The notes below the pieces were generated by a model. That model ran no database searches. It was not told the DNA's origin and saw only the letters and a list, made by a program, of their open reading frames with translations. This document shows positions 1 to 9,102 of a stretch of DNA of 36,750 nucleotides, piece by piece (position 1 is the stretch's first letter; the number at the start of each line of letters is the position of its first letter). The DNA is from Kiritimatiellia bacterium (lineage in GTDB: Bacteria; Verrucomicrobiota; Kiritimatiellia; RFP12; UBA1067): positions 1-36,750 of the forward strand of contig JAFONM010000037.1 in the NCBI GenBank assembly GCA_017418445.1, read 5' to 3'. The translations under genes and the position numbers were made by a program.

Positions 1-1033
1 ACGTCGCGACGAGGTTCAGGCGGAATCCGCCGACGGTGCACCATGACGTGTGCGCCGGATCCCAGCAGCTCATCCCGGCGAACGAAAGAAACGCCGCGGA
101 CATGAGGGCGGTCGTCACAGGTCTCACCCACCTCATCACGCCCTTCACCACTGCGCTCTCCTTGAACTTTTCCAGCGAAAGCAGCGCAAGCGAGAGGAGT
201 ATGAATCCAGGGAGGACGATGCACATCGTGGAGACGATTCCGCCGAACAGTCCGAACAGCCGATAGCCGAAATACGTCGCGGCGTTTATGCCGATCGGAC
301 CCGGCGTCATCTGCGTGAGCGCCATAAGGTTCGCGAACTCGGACGTAGCGATCTGGAGATGGTGCGCGGCGGGTCCGACGAAGTCCTGCATGTAGATCGG
401 CACGAGGACGTATCCGCCGCCGAAGGCCACGATGCCGTACTGCAGGAAGACCAGCGGCACGAACCATGTTGATGCGAACACGGTCCGTGGCGGACGCCCC
501 TTCTCGGCGAGACCGGCGACGACGCCGCCCGCGACGGCGAGTCCGATGACGGCGACAGCGGGGACTCCCGGAGTCATCAGCGCGACGAACGCGACGGCGA
601 ACATGACGTATCCGAAGGCGTCGCATATGTTCTTCGTCCATGTCCTCACGACCATCGCGCCTATGACGCCGGCAAGAACCGCACGGAGTCCGACGAAGGC
701 GGACTTGAGCCACGGATTCCCGAGCGGAATGAAGTCGTAGCCCATCGACACGGCCGTGAAGACGACGACGCTCGGGAGCGTCACGCCGGCGATGGCGACG
801 AGGGACCCCTTCCAGCCTGCGACCTTGCGCCCCACGTAGACGGCGTTGTGCGCGGCGAGAATCCCCGGAATCATCTGGTAGAGGGGCAGCATGTCGAGGA
901 GCTCCCCTTCCTTCGTCCACTTGAGCTTCCGCGAGAACACGTCGTCGCAGACGGCGATGATCGCGAATCCGCCGCCTATCACGAAGAGCGCGATGCGGAA
1001 CATCTCGAAGAAGAGCCTCGCAAGCTTTCTCAT
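1..1033 (-). CDS. chrA: Chromate transporter (ChrA/CHR family), 3' end cut by window
   Basis: I translated this open frame by hand; it has no stop before position 1, so the C-terminus lies outside the window. About 344 residues are visible. It is a polytopic membrane protein with two homologous halves. The first begins near residue 8 with a glycine-rich helix (FVIGGGFAII) and contains QMIPG; the second repeats this as YGIVAFGGGYVLVP and QMTPGPIGIN. This two-half layout is that of long-chain CHR proteins, which export chromate in some species and have unknown substrates in many others. The ATG at 1033 overlaps the TGA of the upstream exonuclease gene as ATGA, so it is translationally coupled at the end of the folP chain. 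The family call is secure; the chromate substrate is only family knowledge. Confidence 0.87.
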   Translation of the reverse strand, partial: MRKLARLFFEMFRIALFVIGGGFAIIAVCDDVFSRKLKWTKEGELLDMLPLYQMIPGILAAHNAVYVGRKVAGWKGSLVAIAGVTLPSVVVFTAVSMGYDFIPLGNPWLKSAFVGLRAVLAGVIGAMVVRTWTKNICDAFGYVMFAVAFVALMTPGVPAVAVIGLAVAGGVVAGLAEKGRPPRTVFASTWFVPLVFLQYGIVAFGGGYVLVPIYMQDFVGPAAHHLQIATSEFANLMALTQMTPGPIGINAATYFGYRLFGLFGGIVSTMCIVLPGFILLSLALLSLEKFKESAVVKGVMRWVRPVTTALMSAAFLSFAGMSCWDPAHTSWCTVGGFRLNLVAT

Positions 1034-1482
1034 GGGAACTGCAGCCTGATTGCAAGGTTCGCGCACGCTATCGCGTCGTAGAGTCCGTCGTGCCAGGTCC
1101 GCCCCTCGAACTCCGGAACGCATCCGAGCGTTTCGCAGAGGTCGCCGAGCCTGTAGCTGGGGAGTTTCGGATACCGCGCCTTTGCGAGCCTCAAAGTGTC
1201 TGTCCACGGACCCCACTTCGTGAGCGGGGCCAGGCGCGTGAGGATTGTCTTCTCGCAGGCGGTGTTGTGGGCGACGAGGCGCCGGTTGGCGAGAACGGGA
1301 TAGAAGTCGTCCCACTGGTCCATTATCGGCTCGTAGTCCGGCGTCATGGCTGTCCCGAAGAACCATTCCCGCCTCTCGACTATGACATTGTCCCGGACGA
1401 CCGCCGCCCCGAGCTGCCATGGCTCGTTGCGTCCGTCGTCGGCGAACGCCGTCGTCTCGAAGTCTATCGCCACGAATTCCAT
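1030..1482 (-). CDS. DnaQ-like 3'-5' exonuclease (DEDDh family)
   Basis: This 150-residue protein is a stand-alone RNase T/DnaQ-fold exonuclease. The ExoI motif is VAIDFET (Asp7, Glu9), the ExoII region is AHNTACEKTIL, and the ExoIII region is WHDGLYDAIA, giving the His-x4-Asp signature of the DEDDh class. The ExoII acidic residue is Glu where Asp is usual, so activity may be altered. It is shorter than the DNA polymerase III epsilon subunit and lacks a polymerase-binding tail, so it could serve in repair or RNA/oligonucleotide turnover; the substrate cannot be told from sequence. The ATG follows the folP stop codon with no gap, and its own stop overlaps the chrA start. Confidence 0.8.
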   Translation of the reverse strand: MEFVAIDFETTAFADDGRNEPWQLGAAVVRDNVIVERREWFFGTAMTPDYEPIMDQWDDFYPVLANRRLVAHNTACEKTILTRLAPLTKWGPWTDTLRLAKARYPKLPSYRLGDLCETLGCVPEFEGRTWHDGLYDAIACANLAIRLQFP

Positions 1483-2211
1483 TTACAGGTCTCTGTCGCC
1501 TTCCAGCGTCTCCAGGACGCGGAACGCCTGGACGGTCTCCTTGACGTCGTGGACGCGCACGGCGGACGCGCCCTTCATGGCGCACCAGGCGGCGATGCCC
1601 AGGTTCCCGCCGACGTTCTTCCCGAGCATCTTCTCGCCGGTGAGCTTCTTGACGATGCGCTTGCGGCTCGCACCGACGAGGACGGGCGCCTTCCTGGCCA
1701 GTTCGGGAATGGACCTAAGAAGCTCCAGATCCTCCTCGCGGCTCGTCCCGAATCCAATCATCGGGTCTATCCAAACGGGGACTGTCCCCATCAATTCATT
1801 GGGGACTGTCCCCAACGACCTGCTCGGAATTACGATTTTTCCGCGTTTTCTTGCACATATCTCCAGCATCTTGGGGACAGTCCCCTCGTAGACGCAGTTG
1901 ATGATCGAGGCGCCGAGGTCTAGGGCGCGCTCCGCCGTCTCGGGGTGGTACGTGTCAACGGAGACGGGGACAGTCCCCAGATTCCGCGGGGACAGTCCCC
2001 TCAGGACGGGTTCGAGGCGGGTCCACTCCTCCTCCCAGGAGATCGGTGTCGCCCCGGGGCGGGTAGACTCTGCGCCGATGTCCACGATGTCCGCGCCATC
2101 CTCCACCATGTTGCTGACGCGCCTGATCGCCTCCTCTGGTTCGAAGTACTTTCCCCCGTCGGAAAACGAATCCGGCGTCACGTTGACAATTCCCATCACC
2201 TTGCAGTTCAT
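1483..2211 (-). CDS. folP: Dihydropteroate synthase, internally shortened and carrying palindromic repeats
   Basis: Joins p-aminobenzoate to the pterin diphosphate in folate synthesis (cytoplasmic TIM barrel). With the ATG at 2211, which overlaps the rnhB stop as ATGA, the protein has 242 residues; usual length is about 270-280. Pterin and pABA site residues are present: GIVNVTPDSFSDGG (7-20), STRPGA (49-54), SVDT (84-87), IIN (103-105), IDPMIGFG (148-155), SRK (182-184) and RVHD (219-222). Between IIN and the DP motif there are only about 45 residues, roughly 25 fewer than in E. coli FolP, and the usual MHM-type loop is missing. That segment and the residues before SVDT are encoded by copies of a 13-bp palindrome that read GTVP. 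A longer frame up to 2265 exists but overlaps rnhB and is not favoured. Probably functional, since catalytic residues remain. Confidence 0.9.
   Translation of the reverse strand: MNCKVMGIVNVTPDSFSDGGKYFEPEEAIRRVSNMVEDGADIVDIGAESTRPGATPISWEEEWTRLEPVLRGLSPRNLGTVPVSVDTYHPETAERALDLGASIINCVYEGTVPKMLEICARKRGKIVIPSRSLGTVPNELMGTVPVWIDPMIGFGTSREEDLELLRSIPELARKAPVLVGASRKRIVKKLTGEKMLGKNVGGNLGIAAWCAMKGASAVRVHDVKETVQAFRVLETLEGDRDL
1777..2000. repeat. Five copies of the palindrome GGGGAC(A/T)GTCCCC inside folP
   Basis: Perfect 13-bp palindromes lie at 1777-1789, 1801-1813, 1873-1885, 1966-1978 and 1988-2000. Only the central base varies (A or T, which are complements). Four copies are read in one frame and encode GTVP (folP residues 79-82, 110-113, 134-137, 142-145); the copy at 1988-2000 is read in another frame as part of RGLSP. 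I saw no perfect copy elsewhere in the window. The form is like REP/MITE-type seeds mobilised by IS200-like (RAYT) transposases in other bacteria, which is a comparison and not a demonstrated origin. Confidence 0.95.
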
Positions 2212-2846
2212 ATTCCCAATTCCATTTGCGCGACGGGGCCGAAGCTCCGCCTGTGTTCGGGGCACGGTCCCAGCTTCGCCAGCGCCGCGAGGTGGTCCTT
2301 AGTCGGATACCCCTTGTGCTTCGCGAAGCCGTATCCGGGATACAGCGCCTCGAGCCGCAGGCAGTCCGCGTCCCTCGCGGTCTTCGCGAGTATCGACGCC
2401 GCGGCTATGAAGAGGCTCTTCGCGTCCCCTTTTACGACATTCCTGGACGGATACGGAAGATTCGGGACCGCGAGTCCGTCCACGAGGATACGGATCCCCC
2501 TGCCCGCGCCCAATTCCCTGCCGACCGCCTCCGCCGCGCGACGCATCGCGAGGTGCGTCGCACGGAGGATGTTCAGCTCGTCGATCTCGCCCGGCGACGC
2601 GCTCGCCACGGACCACGTGCAGCCGGGAGTCGACTTGACGACTTCGGCCAGCTCCCCGCGCTTCTTCGCGGAAAGCTTCTTCGAGTCGTTGATCCCGCTC
2701 CAGGGACCCGCGAGCAGTTCGCGGGCCTCCTCGGGCGGAACGGACACCGCCGCGGCGAAGACGCCGCCCGCCAGGGGTCCGCGTCCCGCCTCGTCGATGC
2801 CCATGACGACTCCGCCGAGGGACTGCTCTAGCTCGAGCGAAATCAC
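2208..2846 (-). CDS. rnhB: Ribonuclease HII
   Basis: Removes RNA from RNA-DNA hybrids and single ribonucleotides from DNA. The 212-residue length is normal. The type 2 RNase H signature is clear: GIDEAGRGPLAGG with catalytic Asp18 and Glu19, INDSKKLS, the LRATHLAMRRA helix, and the VDGL strand carrying a further acidic residue. The start is a GTG at 2846 that overlaps the htpG stop as GTGA; the stop overlaps the folP start as ATGA. It is thus a middle gene in a translationally coupled string. No anomaly seen. Confidence 0.95.
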   Translation of the reverse strand: MISLELEQSLGGVVMGIDEAGRGPLAGGVFAAAVSVPPEEARELLAGPWSGINDSKKLSAKKRGELAEVVKSTPGCTWSVASASPGEIDELNILRATHLAMRRAAEAVGRELGAGRGIRILVDGLAVPNLPYPSRNVVKGDAKSLFIAAASILAKTARDADCLRLEALYPGYGFAKHKGYPTKDHLAALAKLGPCPEHRRSFGPVAQMELGI

Positions 2847-4732
2847 TTCAGCATGAGGTTCGCGAGCAGCTTCGTGAACTTCGCGCCGTCAGCGATCGGC
2901 GAGCCCTCGGCGATGAGGGCGGAATCGTAGAGGAGCGATATCGCGTCCTTCTGCTCGTCGCCCGCAAGCGCCGCGACCTTCCTCACGAGCGGATGCGCGG
3001 CGTTGAGCTCGAGGATGCGCTTCTCCTCCGGGACGTCCTGGTGCATCGCCTTCATCATGCGGACCATCGCCGGCGACAGCGCATACTCGCGCGCCACGAG
3101 GCAGCACGGCGACTCGGCGAGACGCGTCGAGACGCGCACGTCCGATACGTCCTTGTCGAGCTGCTTCTTCACCGTCTCGATGAACGGCCTGAGCTCGCCC
3201 GCCGCCTTCTCGTTCGCGCTCTTCTCGGCCTTCTTCTCGTCGTCGGACCCGAACTGGACGTCGCCCTTCGCCACGTCGACGAACTTCTTTCCGTCGAACT
3301 CGCGCAGGGACTCCGTCAGGTACTCGTCCACGGGATCGCAGAAGAGGAGAACGTCGCATCCGTGCTTCCTGGCCTGCTCGAGCTGGGGCGCCCTCCGGGC
3401 GTCCTCCTCGCGCTCGGCGCAGATGTAGTAGATGTCCTTCTGGTCGGACGGCATGTCCTTCACGTAGTCCTCCAGGAAGACGCGCCTGCCGGCGTCGGAC
3501 CGCGCGGTCGGATACTTGAGGAGCTTCTTGATGCGGTCGGCGTGCTCCCAGTCCGTATGGACGCCCTCCTTGAGGACAGTCCCGAAGGCATTGAAGAACT
3601 CGTCGTAGCGGTCGCCCTTCTTCTTGAGATCCTCGAGGCTGGAGAGTATCTTCGCCGTGACGGCGGACTTTATCTTCGCGATGACGGCATCGTCCTGCAG
3701 CATCTCGCGCGAGACGTTGAGCGGAAGGTCGCTCGAATCCACGACGCCCTTCACGAACCTCAGCCACTGCGGGAGCAGCATCTCGATGTCGTCGCCGATG
3801 AAGACGTTGCGCACGTAGAGCGAGAGTCCGCGCTTCTGCTGCGGGACGAAGAGGTCCATCGTCGCCTTCTTCGGGATGAACAGGAGCGCCTTGAACTCGA
3901 CCTGTCCCTCGCCGGAGAACGGAATCGTCTCGAAGGGCCCGTCGTAGTCGTGCGTCAGGTGCTTGTAGAACTCGGCGTACTCCTCGTCCTTGACATCCTT
4001 CCTGGCGCGCTTCCAAAGGGCGACCATCGTGTTCATCGGCTTCGCCTCGCGCTCCTCGCGGGACTTCCTGTCGTCGTCCTTCTCGTCCTTGGGGACGTCG
4101 ACCGTCCTGAAGCGGATCGGATACGCGATGAAGTCAGAATACTTCTTCACGAGATCCGCGACCCGCCAGTAGTCGAGGTACTCGACCTGGTCGTCACGGA
4201 GGTGCAGCATCACCGACGTTCCGTAGTCGGCGCGCTCCGCATCGGAGATCACGTAGCCGCCCGTCATGTCGGACTCCCACTGGAACGCCGCGTCGGTACC
4301 GCGCTTCTTCGTGACGACGCGCACCCTGTCCGCGACCATGAACGCCGCGTAGAATCCGACGCCGAACTGTCCGATCAGCTCGGGAAGCGCCTCGCCGCCC
4401 TTCTCCTTGAGGGCCTGGCGGAACGCCTTGGTGCCGGAGCTGGCGATGGTGCCGAGGGACTTCTCGAGGTCTGCGGCGTCCATGCCGATTCCGTTGTCCG
4501 TCACCATCATCGTCTTCGCCGTCCTGTCGACGGCGATCTCGATCGCCCAGTCGGGATTGTCCGCGACGAGCTCCTTCTGCGTGAGCCCGAGGTACTTCGC
4601 GCGGTCCACCGCGTCCGACGCGTTCGAGACGAGCTCCCTGAGGAATATCTCCTTCTTCGAATAGAGGGAGTTGACCACCAGGTCGAGCATCTCCGCGATC
4701 TCGGCCTTGAATTCCTGCTTCTTCGCTTCCAT
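2843..4732 (-). CDS. htpG: Molecular chaperone HtpG (bacterial Hsp90)
   Basis: ATP-dependent dimeric chaperone of the cytosol. The ATG at 4732 gives 629 residues, the normal family length; the frame continues 26 codons upstream but those overlap fucU and look non-coding. The N-terminal GHKL ATPase domain shows FLRELVSNASDA (30-41), the DNGIGM box (79-84), GTIASSGTKAF (94-104) and GQFGVGFYAAFMVADRV (121 onward). Middle and C-terminal dimerisation domains follow without a break. The gene starts one base after the fucU stop and ends overlapping rnhB, so it shares transcription with DNA-metabolism genes instead of standing alone as a heat-shock gene. I see no CIRCE element in front of it. Confidence 0.97.
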   Translation of the reverse strand: MEAKKQEFKAEIAEMLDLVVNSLYSKKEIFLRELVSNASDAVDRAKYLGLTQKELVADNPDWAIEIAVDRTAKTMMVTDNGIGMDAADLEKSLGTIASSGTKAFRQALKEKGGEALPELIGQFGVGFYAAFMVADRVRVVTKKRGTDAAFQWESDMTGGYVISDAERADYGTSVMLHLRDDQVEYLDYWRVADLVKKYSDFIAYPIRFRTVDVPKDEKDDDRKSREEREAKPMNTMVALWKRARKDVKDEEYAEFYKHLTHDYDGPFETIPFSGEGQVEFKALLFIPKKATMDLFVPQQKRGLSLYVRNVFIGDDIEMLLPQWLRFVKGVVDSSDLPLNVSREMLQDDAVIAKIKSAVTAKILSSLEDLKKKGDRYDEFFNAFGTVLKEGVHTDWEHADRIKKLLKYPTARSDAGRRVFLEDYVKDMPSDQKDIYYICAEREEDARRAPQLEQARKHGCDVLLFCDPVDEYLTESLREFDGKKFVDVAKGDVQFGSDDEKKAEKSANEKAAGELRPFIETVKKQLDKDVSDVRVSTRLAESPCCLVAREYALSPAMVRMMKAMHQDVPEEKRILELNAAHPLVRKVAALAGDEQKDAISLLYDSALIAEGSPIADGAKFTKLLANLMLK

Positions 4733-4733
4733 A

Positions 4734-5153
4734 TTACGCAACCGGCGTGACGCCTTTCTTGAGGATGATGTTTCCGTACTTCGCCGTCTCGCCCGAGAGG
4801 AGGACCGCATACGCCTTCCTGGCGCGCTCGTAGAACGCGAAGCGCTCCATGCGCTCGATCCCGCCGTCGTAGCCGAGCGCGGCGCGATAGCGCTTCTCGA
4901 CCTCGGAGTCGAGCGTGTCGCCCTTCACGGCGTCCATCATGACGACGGGCGTCGCATAGGAGTCGAGCTCGAAAAGCGGAATGATTCCGGCGAGCAGCCT
5001 GTCGGCGGGGATGCCGTCGGCGCGAATAACGCGCGCATTGAAAGTGTGCGCCGGGAAATGCGCGTCCGATATGACGATCTCGTCGCCGTGTCCCATCTCG
5101 GCGAGCGTCTTGAGAAGTTCCGGCGAGACCACCGGCGAAATGCCCTTCAGCAT
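4734..5153 (-). CDS. fucU: L-fucose mutarotase (FucU/RbsD family)
   Basis: Interconverts the alpha and beta anomers of L-fucose. The 139-residue sequence matches the FucU branch closely, more so than Rbs[21 protein letters not shown] with the catalytic His in [28 protein letters not shown], and the C-terminal [12 protein letters not shown] and YGNIILKKG. The ATG at 5153 is preceded by a purine-rich AAAGGAAAGGA. A 52-bp gap separates it from the BatA-like gene; I found no convincing promoter there. No fucose permease, isomerase, kinase or aldolase lies in the window, so the fucose pathway, if present, is elsewhere. Confidence 0.93.
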   Translation of the reverse strand: MLKGISPVVSPELLKTLAEMGHGDEIVISDAHFPAHTFNARVIRADGIPADRLLAGIIPLFELDSYATPVVMMDAVKGDTLDSEVEKRYRAALGYDGGIERMERFAFYERARKAYAVLLSGETAKYGNIILKKGVTPVA

Positions 5154-5205
5154 ATGACTATCCTTTCCTTTCTGCTTGTTCTTGGTTCATTTTGAAAAAC
5201 CGTCC

Positions 5206-6276
5206 TCACGCGAGCCTCCTCGACGCGATCATCGACATCATCGCCGCGAGGAGCGCGAGGAGCGTTCCCGCGAGCAGGAACGCCGCGAAGTGCTCGTTCC
5301 AGTGCGTTGCCGCGTCAGTCTCTATCGGCGTCGTCTCGAGTCTGTCGATCTCCTCGAGCGCCTCCTTGAGGGCTGTCGCGTCGTTCACGGGGAAGTACCT
5401 GCCGCCTGTCTTCTGCGCGATGTTCCTGAGCTGTCCCTCGTCGAAGGTGGCATCGGCCGTGGTTATGCGGGGGCCGAACATGGACTGGGTGACGACAGGC
5501 TGGAAGTGCGCGGCGATGCCGACGCCTATCGAGTAGACCTTGACGCCGCGACGCGATGCGATCTCGGCGACGGCCTCGGGGGAGGCAGCGCTCGCGTTGT
5601 CCACGCCGTCCGACAGGAGCACTATCACCTTCGAGGACGGTTCCGCCTTCTCGAGCCGCGAGAGGGACATTCCGAGCCCGTCGCCTATCGCCGTCATCGT
5701 CTCTTCGTTGATCTCAGGTATCTCCACCTTGCGCAGCATCTCGAGAAGCGCGTCGTGGTCCGCGGTCAGCGGCGCGCGCGTCTCCGCGAAGGTTCCAAAG
5801 GTGACGAGTCCGATGAGGTCGTCGGGGCGCTTCTTCACGAATTCCGCGAAGACGCGCTTCACGACGGCGAGTCGGTCGGATTCCTTCAGCCTGGCGACCG
5901 TCTCCGCCGACAGCCGCCTCCCCGAACGGCAGAGTTCGTATATCTGCCTGAGGACGTCCGGCGGAGCGAGGTCCAGTATCGACATCGATCCCGAGATGTC
6001 CACCGCCATGACGATGGCTATGGCGTCGACGTTCCGCCCCGTGTGCGCGGTCGGGGACCTGGGACGCGACGCGGCGACGACAAGGAGGGCGAGTCCCGCG
6101 ATCATGACGAACGGCGCGAGCGCCGCGACCCGCGCGCGCCAGCCCGCGGTCTTCGCGGGGAGCCGCGCAAGCGCGGAGAACCGGATGCCGGTCCGGCGCG
6201 AACGCCTGAGGAGCCGCCACGCGGCGAACGCCAGCGGAAGAAGGAACAGCAGGAACCATGGATTCGCCAGCGTCAT
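5206..6276 (-). CDS. BatA-like von Willebrand factor A membrane protein
   Basis: A 356-residue membrane-anchored VWA protein. Two N-terminal hydrophobic segments (about residues 5-22 and 53-68) precede a VWA domain with a complete MIDAS: DISGSMS, the threonine region near VTFGTFAETRAPLT, and LLSDGVDN. A C-terminal helix (FAAFLLAGTLLALLAAMM) lies just before the end. About 35 residues between DISGSM and RLAVVK are more than usual for BatA. The ATG at 6276 overlaps the upstream TGA as ATGA. With MoxR, DUF58 and a BatD-like protein upstream it forms a Bat-type (aerotolerance) module; such MoxR/VWA systems are thought to act as chaperones for envelope or metal-containing proteins. The precise client is unknown. 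Confidence 0.88.
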   Translation of the reverse strand: MTLANPWFLLFLLPLAFAAWRLLRRSRRTGIRFSALARLPAKTAGWRARVAALAPFVMIAGLALLVVAASRPRSPTAHTGRNVDAIAIVMAVDISGSMSILDLAPPDVLRQIYELCRSGRRLSAETVARLKESDRLAVVKRVFAEFVKKRPDDLIGLVTFGTFAETRAPLTADHDALLEMLRKVEIPEINEETMTAIGDGLGMSLSRLEKAEPSSKVIVLLSDGVDNASAASPEAVAEIASRRGVKVYSIGVGIAAHFQPVVTQSMFGPRITTADATFDEGQLRNIAQKTGGRYFPVNDATALKEALEEIDRLETTPIETDAATHWNEHFAAFLLAGTLLALLAAMMSMIASRRLA

Positions 6277-7211
6277 CTCCCGCCTCCCCGGCCGTCGATC
6301 GCGGAATCGGACCTCAGGTAGTCCCTCGCCGAACCGGTCGCCTGATCGGCCATCTCCGGCGTCGCCTCGATTCCGGCGAACTTCACGAGGTCCGCGTTCT
6401 CGAGGAACTCCGCGAGCTTCGCGCGGTCGGTCCTGCCGGACGATCCGAGCTCCCGCAGGAATTCCTCCGTCGTGAGATGCGGCGCGCGGATTCCGTACCT
6501 GCGCTGCACGTAGCGCCGGACGACCATCGTGAGCTCGACATAGAAGTCCTTGTACCTGCCGCGCCCGGGAAGTCCCTTCGCAAGGAGACGTCCGAGTTCC
6601 GCCCAGGCCCTCTCTATCGGACTCATGAAATGCTCCTTCACCCGCCGCGAGAGGTATCTGACGGCGAAGAACGCGGCGGCGAAAACAAGGGCCGCCGCGA
6701 GGACCGCGAGCGCAATCCATCCGACCAGCCTCCAGCTGAGAGGCGGGAGGTCCTTCTCAGGATCGATCTCGATTCCGCCTTCCGCCCTTTCGCGGTCGGC
6801 CGGATTCCTGAAGTACACCGGTCCCGCGGCAAAAGACAGATCCGCCGCGCCCTTCGCAACAGCGACGACGAACGGACGTATCTTGTACTCGTCGGCGCAC
6901 GGCTCAGGGACGAGCTTCCAGCTGACGACCTGCGTCGTCCTGCCGTCCGCCTCGACAGGCTCCTCGGCGAACTCCTCCGCCGCGGAGAATCCGCGCAGGC
7001 GCGAGCCGATGTCCGGCATCGTGACGGCGAGGCCGTTCGGCGCGACGGCCTTCACCGTCACGAACACGCTGCGGGCGGGATCGATCGCCTCCGTAGCGGA
7101 ATCGACGGAGAAGTCGACTCCGCTGCGGCTTATGGAAAGACCCGCTGCAAAGGCCTGCGGCGCGACCAGCATCAGGGAACATGCGGCGATCGGAATGCGG
7201 AACCCTGCCAT
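6273..7211 (-). CDS. BatD-like periplasmic/membrane protein
   Basis: A 312-residue protein with a signal peptide (about residues 1-23, ending PQAFAAG), a beta-rich extracytoplasmic part, one transmembrane helix (WIALAVLAAALVFAAAFFAV) and a cytoplasmic helical tail. The tail contains FYVELTMVVRRYVQRRYGI, TTEEFLREL and LVKFAG, a pattern found in the C-terminal part of BatD and related (DUF4381-like) proteins that sit next to MoxR/BatA. The ATG at 7211 shares one base with the DUF58 stop (TAATG). Its place between DUF58 and the VWA gene supports the Bat assignment. Biochemical function is unknown. Confidence 0.75.
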   Translation of the reverse strand: MAGFRIPIAACSLMLVAPQAFAAGLSISRSGVDFSVDSATEAIDPARSVFVTVKAVAPNGLAVTMPDIGSRLRGFSAAEEFAEEPVEADGRTTQVVSWKLVPEPCADEYKIRPFVVAVAKGAADLSFAAGPVYFRNPADRERAEGGIEIDPEKDLPPLSWRLVGWIALAVLAAALVFAAAFFAVRYLSRRVKEHFMSPIERAWAELGRLLAKGLPGRGRYKDFYVELTMVVRRYVQRRYGIRAPHLTTEEFLRELGSSGRTDRAKLAEFLENADLVKFAGIEATPEMADQATGSARDYLRSDSAIDGRGGGR

Positions 7212-8133
7212 TACGCACCCCTCTTTCCGGCCCTGCGCCTGAAGAGCGCGCGAACCTCGTCGATGTACGGACGGTCCGTCGAAAGATCGAGCGTCTCGAT
7301 GTGCGACCGCGCGAAGAACCTCCGCCGGGCCTCGTTGTCCGCGGCGGCGGTCTTCGCGAACGCCTCGCGCACGGCCTCGCTGGAGGTGTCGACGAGGACG
7401 AGGTCTCCCGTCTCCGGATCCTCGAGCTCCACGAGTCCGGCATCCGGCAGCTCGGACTCCGCGGGGTCGGAGACGTTCATGCATATGACGTCGTGGTGGT
7501 GGGCCGTCGCCTCGAGGAGCTTCACGTAGCTAGCGCCGAAGTCCCCGCCGGTCTGTCCGCCGGGATTCCCGAGGAAGTCCGAAACGATGAACACGACCGC
7601 CTTGCGCTTCTGCACTCCGTTGAGGAACCTGAGCGCTCCCGCGATGTCCGTCCCGCCCTCGGCGTCGTCGCTTGCGGCGAGCACTTCGCGGGCAAGGCGC
7701 ATCACGCTGTCGCGACCCTTGCGGGGCGGGATGTACTTGACGATGCGATCCGAGAAGAGGACGAGTCCGACCTTGTCCTGGTTGCGGATCGCCGTAAGCG
7801 CGAGGAGAGCCGTCACCTCGGCCGCGAGTTCGCTCTTCGTGCGGCCGCAGCTGCCGTAGCTCTGCGATCCCGAGACGTCCACGAGGAAGAGGATCGTGAG
7901 CTCCCGCTCCTCGCTGTAGCGCTTGATGTAGGGAATGCCGGTGCGGGCGGTGACGTTCCAGTCGATCGTGCGGACGTCGTCGCCGGCCTCGTACGGGCGA
8001 ACCTCGTCGAACTCCACTCCCTGTCCCTTGAAGGAAGAGTGGTAGTCGCCGGCCAGCTGGTCGTCCATCAGGCGGTTGGTGAGGATCCGTATCCTCCCCA
8101 CCTTCGCCATCAGCTCCTTTACGTCGATCGCCA

Positions 8134-8134
<1 letters not shown>
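7211..8134 (-). CDS. DUF58 domain protein (MoxR-associated)
   Basis: A 307-residue cytoplasmic protein of the DUF58 family. The diagnostic stretch is FKGQGVEFDEVRPYEAGDD followed by VRTIDWNVTARTG, around residues 36-66. Beyond it lies a VWA-like fold with LFLVDVSGSQ and FIVSDF in place of a standard MIDAS. DUF58 genes almost always follow moxR, as here, where the ATG at 8134 overlaps the moxR TGA by one base. It probably works with the MoxR ATPase and the two downstream membrane proteins; the role is inferred from context. Confidence 0.92.

Positions 8135-9098
<964 letters not shown>

Positions 9099-9102
<4 letters not shown>

Noticed and set aside
3570..3584. Possible sixth folP-type palindrome in htpG (GAGGACAGTCCCG)
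   Set aside because: It differs from the 13-mer at both ends, is not a perfect palindrome, and encodes ordinary conserved HtpG sequence.
2993..4750. Plus-strand open frame of 585 codons opposite htpG
   Set aside because: It mirrors htpG in the antisense direction and gives a charged low-complexity sequence rich in Arg, Leu, Val and Glu; high GC content at third positions makes such frames common.
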